Shown: piece after piece, positions 60,463 to 64,000 of the stretch
How positions within the stretch are numbered: the stretch's first letter is position 1
Layout of the letters: each line of letters starts with the position of its first letter
Assembly: GCA_041166745.1 (NCBI GenBank)
Contig: JBEEGH010000032.1
Location: 40,362 to 104,361 of the forward strand
Direction of reading: 5' to 3'
DNA from: DASUCS01 sp041166745
GTDB lineage: Bacteria; Actinomycetota; Acidimicrobiia; Acidimicrobiales; JACDCH01
Length of the DNA: 64,000 bases
Position numbers and translations under genes: made by a program
The notes under the pieces: model-generated
Told to the model about the DNA's origin: nothing
What the model saw: the letters and a program-made list of their open reading frames with translations, nothing else
The model's database searches: none

Positions 60463-61044
60463 TCAAGGCGAGGGCGACTGAGACTCCCACCAAGCGCGGA
60501 CGGCGGCGAGCACCTCAGGCGCGGAAGCCGCGTCGAGTTGCAGCACCGGTACGAAAATGGCCGCCCGCTGCTCCGCCGTGAAGTCAGGATCGTGCCGCGG
60601 CGTACATCCGTGTCGGGTCCTCGGGTCGGTTCGACCATACGGCGCCGGCGCTTGTGCCTCGGGGTCATCCGCGAGAACGCGCAACCACTCGTATTCGGCG
60701 CGCTGGATCTCTTCCGCAGCTTCGGGCCAGGGACCTTCGGGCTCGTCGACCAACACGATTGCGGTCGCTCGCCCACCGACGGCGAGCAACACCGCAGCTG
60801 TCGACTGGACACCGACCGCGAGCACCACCGGAGGCTCGCTCCACCCGATCTCCTGCAGATGGCGAAGCGGCGCCATCACGAGATGGGCCGGCTCGTAGAA
60901 GTCGGCCTCCCACGGCGCATTTGCATGGCCCGGTTGATCGGGCGCGGACCACGGTCCGTGCCACCCATCCTGCACGAGCGCGTCGCGCCACGCCGCGCCA
61001 CCCCGATCGTCGCCGAGACGGTGCAACACCAGAAGTGGCGTCAC
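60463..61044 (-). CDS. degenerate alpha/beta-hydrolase-fold protein
   Basis: This 193-residue protein has the fold rhythm of alpha/beta hydrolases (LLVLHRLGDD, VVLAVGVQSTAAV, IVLVDEPEGP). The nucleophile elbow is GVQSTA rather than GxSxG, and the usual late His is not clear. It is probably non-catalytic or divergent. GTG 61044 overlaps the upstream hydrolase by 4 nt. This pair sits between arc and dop. Confidence 0.55.
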   Translation of the reverse strand: MTPLLVLHRLGDDRGGAAWRDALVQDGWHGPWSAPDQPGHANAPWEADFYEPAHLVMAPLRHLQEIGWSEPPVVLAVGVQSTAAVLLAVGGRATAIVLVDEPEGPWPEAAEEIQRAEYEWLRVLADDPEAQAPAPYGRTDPRTRHGCTPRHDPDFTAEQRAAIFVPVLQLDAASAPEVLAAVRAWWESQSPSP

Positions 61045-61928
61045 GGACCGATCTCCTCGATGAAGCGACGCACGTGCTCGACCACCACATCGGGCTGCTC
61101 GAGGTGTACGTAGTGCCCCGCGCCGGCGACGTCGTGGTGCCGGCAGTCGCCGATGGCCGCGATGCGCTCGACTCGCTCCTGCGGCGAGAGGTCGTTCCAC
61201 GTATCCGGCTCGGTGCCGGTGAGCACGAGCACCGGGCACGTCACCATGTGGTACTCGGCGAGCAACATCTCCTGACTGAACGGGCCACCGAGCCCGATGT
61301 TGAACATCGGATCGAACTTCCACTCGAAGCCGCCGTCGCGCCCGGGACGCGACCCGTGCAGCACCAGATGCTCGGCCCACTCCTCGCTCATGCGAACGTT
61401 GATCTTCCGCCGGCGCTGGGCCATGTCTTCTCGCGACGGGTACTGACGCGCGCCGCGTTCCCAGACGCGCTCGATCGCCGCGAACGCTTCCGCGGTCACC
61501 TCCGCAGGATCACCCATCTCGAAGGCGGCCGCCGGCGGACCGAGCCCGTCGATGCTCACCACCCATTTCACGTCCTCGGGAAAGGCGGCTGCGGTGCAGA
61601 GGGCCTGGCCGCCCCCGAACGAATGCGAGACGAAGCGAACCGGGGATCCCAGACGTCTCGCGAGCATGCCGAGATCGAGGTTCATCGACAGCCAGGCGTT
61701 CCCCGACCACAGAGGGCCGCTGTCGCCGTGGCCACGCATGTCGACCGCGACCGCGTGATACCCGAGCGCCGCGATCCGCGGTGCGAGCTCGTCGAACATC
61801 CGACCGTGATCGAACGCGCCGTGCACCATGATCACCGGCGGCGCTGTGGGATCGCCCCACTCCCACAGTCGTAGCCGCGTGCGGTTGACGTCGACGAACG
61901 TCGCACGATCCGGCTCCGCCAAGTGCAT
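61041..61928 (-). CDS. alpha/beta hydrolase
   Basis: This 295-residue protein has the oxyanion phrase VHGAFDHGRMFDE and the nucleophile elbow SHSFGGG. A late His lies in GAGHYVHLEQPD, so the triad is intact. The acid is probably in VLTGTEPDTWND. It follows arc by 35 nt. The substrate is unknown. It is coupled to the degenerate paralogue by a GTGA overlap. Confidence 0.88.
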   Translation of the reverse strand: MHLAEPDRATFVDVNRTRLRLWEWGDPTAPPVIMVHGAFDHGRMFDELAPRIAALGYHAVAVDMRGHGDSGPLWSGNAWLSMNLDLGMLARRLGSPVRFVSHSFGGGQALCTAAAFPEDVKWVVSIDGLGPPAAAFEMGDPAEVTAEAFAAIERVWERGARQYPSREDMAQRRRKINVRMSEEWAEHLVLHGSRPGRDGGFEWKFDPMFNIGLGGPFSQEMLLAEYHMVTCPVLVLTGTEPDTWNDLSPQERVERIAAIGDCRHHDVAGAGHYVHLEQPDVVVEHVRRFIEEIGP

Positions 61929-61963
61929 CAGCGGCGAGTCTTACGGACCGAGGAAACGAAGTC

Positions 61964-63775
61964 CTAAAGGTATTGGCCGGTGGCGACGCGTTCGATCGAA
62001 CGTCCGCCACTGATGGCTTCGTCGTCTTCCTTCTTGATGAGCGTGCGCACGTACACGATGCGTTCGCCCTTCTTGCCGGAGATCTTGGCCCAGTCGTCGG
62101 GATTCGTGGTGTTCGGAAGGTCTTCGTGCTCCTTGAATTCCTGCGCAATCGACGCGATCAGATCGCTCGTCTTGATACCGGCCGGCTGACCGGAGATCTG
62201 GCGCTTGATCGCCAACTTCTTCGCACGGCGCACGATGTTCTCGATCATCGCTCCCGAGGAGAAGTCCTTGAAGAACATGATCTCCTTGTCGCCGTTCTGG
62301 TAGGTGACCTCGAGGAATCGGTTCTTCTCGTCGTCGGAGTACATCGTCTCGACGGTGCGCTCGATCATGGACTGGACGGCCTTGGCCGCGTCGCCGCCAC
62401 CGAGATCGCGCACCTCGTCGCTGTCGAGCGGCAAGTCCGTCGTGAGGTAGCGACCAAAGATCTGACTTGCAGCCCGCTCGTCGGGCCGTTCGATCTTGAT
62501 CTTCACGTCGAGACGTCCGGGCCGAAGGATCGCGGGGTCGATGAGGTCTTCGCGGTTGGACGCGCCGATCACGATGACGTTCTTCAACGTCTCGACACCG
62601 TCGATCTCCGCCAGCAGCTGCGGCACGATCGTCGACTCCATGTCGGAGCTGATGCCGGTGCCGCGGGTGCGGAACATCGAATCCATCTCGTCGAAGAAGA
62701 CGATGACCGGCCAGCCTTCCTCGGACTTCTCGCGCGCCCGCTGGAACACCAGCCGAATCTGACGCTCGGTCTCGCCGACGTACTTGTTCAGCAGCTCGGG
62801 ACCCTTGATGTTGAGGAAGTAGCTCCGGGCCGCCTTGTCGCCCGACACCTCGGCCACCTTCTTCGCGAGCGAGTTGGCCACGGCCTTGGCGATGAGCGTC
62901 TTGCCACAGCCGGGAGGGCCGTACAGCAGGATGCCCTTCGGCGCCGGCAGCTTGTACTCCTTGAACAACTCGTGGTGCACGAACGGCAACTCGACCGCGT
63001 CGGCGATCTGCTCGATCTGGCTGTCGAGACCGCCCACGTCGTCGTAGGAGATGTCGGGCACCTCTTCGAGGACCAGCTCTTCGACCTCGGGGCGCGGCAG
63101 CTTCTCCAGCAGGAGCCCGGAGCGAACGTCCATCAGCAACGTGTCGCCGGACCGGATCTTCTCGCCGATGAGACTGTCGGCCAGCTCGGCGACACGCTCC
63201 TCGTCGGCCCGGCCGACGATCAGCGCACGGGTGCCGTCGTCGAGCAGTTCCTTGAGCGTGACGACTTCGCCCGTGAGCTCTCCCGAGCGGGCGAGCACGA
63301 CGTTGAGCGACTCGTTGAGCACCACCTCTGCCCCGCGTGCAAGCTCTTCGTCTTCGAGCTCAGGGTGCAGCGAGACGCGCATCTTGCGGCCGCCGGAGTA
63401 GACGTCGACCGTGCCGTCGTCGTTGCGACCGAGCAGCGTGCCGTAGGCGGACGGTGGGCGCGTGAGCTTGTCGACTTCCTCGCGCAGCGCGGCGATGTGC
63501 TCGCGCGCTTCTCGCAATGTGTAGGTGAGCTTCTCGTTCTGCGAGACCGCCTGGGCCAGCTGCCCCTTCGTCTCGAGGAGACGCTCCTCGAGGGTGCGAA
63601 CCCGCTTGGGCGCATCTTGCAGACGGCGCCGGAGCGAGATGACCTCCTCCTCGAGCGCTTTCGACTGCTCGCGGATCTGTGCCATCTCGGCCTCGTAGGC
63701 GCCGAGCCGCCGCTCGTACTCGGGCTCGTTGACGGGGACCACCTCCTGAAGTTGGGGGCCGCGGGGACGATACAT
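61964..63775 (-). CDS. arc: proteasome-associated AAA ATPase (Arc/Mpa)
   Basis: This 603-residue unfoldase has an N-terminal coiled coil (about 18-105) that binds Pup, an OB region (about 110-240), a AAA core and a C-terminal QYL. Walker A is GPPGCGKT (286-293) and Walker B is VIVFFDE (357-363). The QYL end docks on PrcA, as in Mpa. ATG 63775 is used. Divergent from the ferredoxin gene, with a 180-bp promoter gap. Confidence 0.97.
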   Translation of the reverse strand: MYRPRGPQLQEVVPVNEPEYERRLGAYEAEMAQIREQSKALEEEVISLRRRLQDAPKRVRTLEERLLETKGQLAQAVSQNEKLTYTLREAREHIAALREEVDKLTRPPSAYGTLLGRNDDGTVDVYSGGRKMRVSLHPELEDEELARGAEVVLNESLNVVLARSGELTGEVVTLKELLDDGTRALIVGRADEERVAELADSLIGEKIRSGDTLLMDVRSGLLLEKLPRPEVEELVLEEVPDISYDDVGGLDSQIEQIADAVELPFVHHELFKEYKLPAPKGILLYGPPGCGKTLIAKAVANSLAKKVAEVSGDKAARSYFLNIKGPELLNKYVGETERQIRLVFQRAREKSEEGWPVIVFFDEMDSMFRTRGTGISSDMESTIVPQLLAEIDGVETLKNVIVIGASNREDLIDPAILRPGRLDVKIKIERPDERAASQIFGRYLTTDLPLDSDEVRDLGGGDAAKAVQSMIERTVETMYSDDEKNRFLEVTYQNGDKEIMFFKDFSSGAMIENIVRRAKKLAIKRQISGQPAGIKTSDLIASIAQEFKEHEDLPNTTNPDDWAKISGKKGERIVYVRTLIKKEDDEAISGGRSIERVATGQYL

Positions 63776-63955
63776 CGTGGGTCCGCGAAACTGCGCGCTC
63801 CCTACCTAGTGTGCCGAAAGTTCCACCGGCCGATTCCGGGTTTATTGGACCCTGCGGGTTAGAGTGGCCTGTAGGTCCGGCAGTAGTGTCAGCCGCCGGT
63901 CAGCAGTTCCCGAGACAGCGGCGAGACGTTTCCGAGAGAGGAAGCCACAAGCATC

Positions 63956-64000
63956 ATGAAGGTCTGGATCGACCAGGATCTCTGCACCGGTGACGGGCTG
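63956..64000 (+). CDS. ferredoxin (partial, runs off right edge)
   Basis: The visible start MKVWIDQDLCTGDGL is the beginning of a short 3Fe-4S/4Fe-4S ferredoxin; the first Cys is at residue 10. Only 15 codons are in the window. The rest lies beyond the edge. Such ferredoxins often serve cytochrome P450s in actinobacteria, which is not shown here. Confidence 0.75.
   Translation, partial: MKVWIDQDLCTGDGL

Noticed and set aside
61973..63862. Long plus-strand frame of about 629 residues opposite arc
   Set aside because: It is antisense to Arc; composition is Asp/Val/His-rich with no domain.
1..64000. Sortase, tRNA, rRNA, phage and transposase genes
   Set aside because: None was found on reading both strands; the LPATG/LARTG tails remain without a partner in the window.

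Overview
The window is GC-rich, densely packed actinobacterial DNA. The evidence is a complete Pup-proteasome locus (arc, dop, pup, prcB, prcA, pafA, pafB, pafC), the conserved tatB-tatC-helY block beside it, a ten-gene Mce operon, two WS/DGAT acyltransferases and a DUF4193 protein. Pup ends in GGE rather than GGQ, and mycobacterial markers are absent. This fits a non-mycobacterial lineage, most likely Acidimicrobiia, but that placement is inference. Genes are tightly coupled: many starts sit in ATGA/GTGA or TGATG overlaps, and several promoters look leaderless. No tRNA, rRNA, CRISPR array, insertion sequence or prophage was seen.

Layout. (1) 1-13568: a lipid/side-chain catabolism and transport island. 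On the minus strand, two acyl-CoA dehydrogenases that resemble the FadE28/FadE29 pair lead into LivG, LivF, a substrate-binding protein and a fused LivH-LivM permease. Divergently, a second binding protein and a second fused permease lead into a secreted protein, a two-helix protein with a His/Cys motif, NfeD and a stomatin-like SPFH protein. A near-perfect KstR-type operator lies in the shared divergent promoter. (2) 13542-25138: alpha-methylacyl-CoA racemase, alpha/beta hydrolase, two WS/DGATs, a beta-lactamase-like esterase, a lone receiver domain, a disordered protein whose gene overlaps a HAD phosphatase gene through a 9-bp repeat array, enoyl-CoA hydratase, NUDIX, GNAT and UspA. (3) 25138-35656: DUF4193 and a full mce operon (mkl, yrbEA, yrbEB, mceA-F, mas), read on the minus strand. 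The MceF protein carries an LPATG-helix-Arg tail. (4) 35774-40456: two LysM cell-wall hydrolases, a small secreted protein with an LARTG tail and a strong terminator, and a DUF4012 membrane protein. (5) 40507-44087: a double-domain ThyX, an M20 amidohydrolase and a DAGK-like protein. (6) 44077-63775: helY, tatC, tatB, two small proteins, GDPD, signal peptidase I, pafC, pafB, pafA, an FtsX/LolD-type ABC exporter, prcA, prcB, an endonuclease VII-like HNH gene, pup, dop, two alpha/beta-hydrolase-fold genes and arc. A ferredoxin gene starts at the right edge.

How it fits together. Regions 1-3 together suggest import and beta-oxidation of branched or steroid-like acyl chains (Mce and Liv import, acyl-CoA dehydrogenase, enoyl-CoA hydratase, methylacyl-CoA racemase) with storage as wax ester or triacylglycerol. 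Region 6 is the protein-tagging and degradation system: PafA ligates Pup, Arc unfolds, PrcBA degrades and Dop depupylates. PafB and PafC would be DNA-damage regulators. The most unusual points are the HNH gene with an AT-rich inverted repeat between pup and prcB, the sortase-like tail on MceF, the split ThyX motif across two domains, the KstR-like site driving a transporter/ACAD island, and a repeat array coding in both directions.
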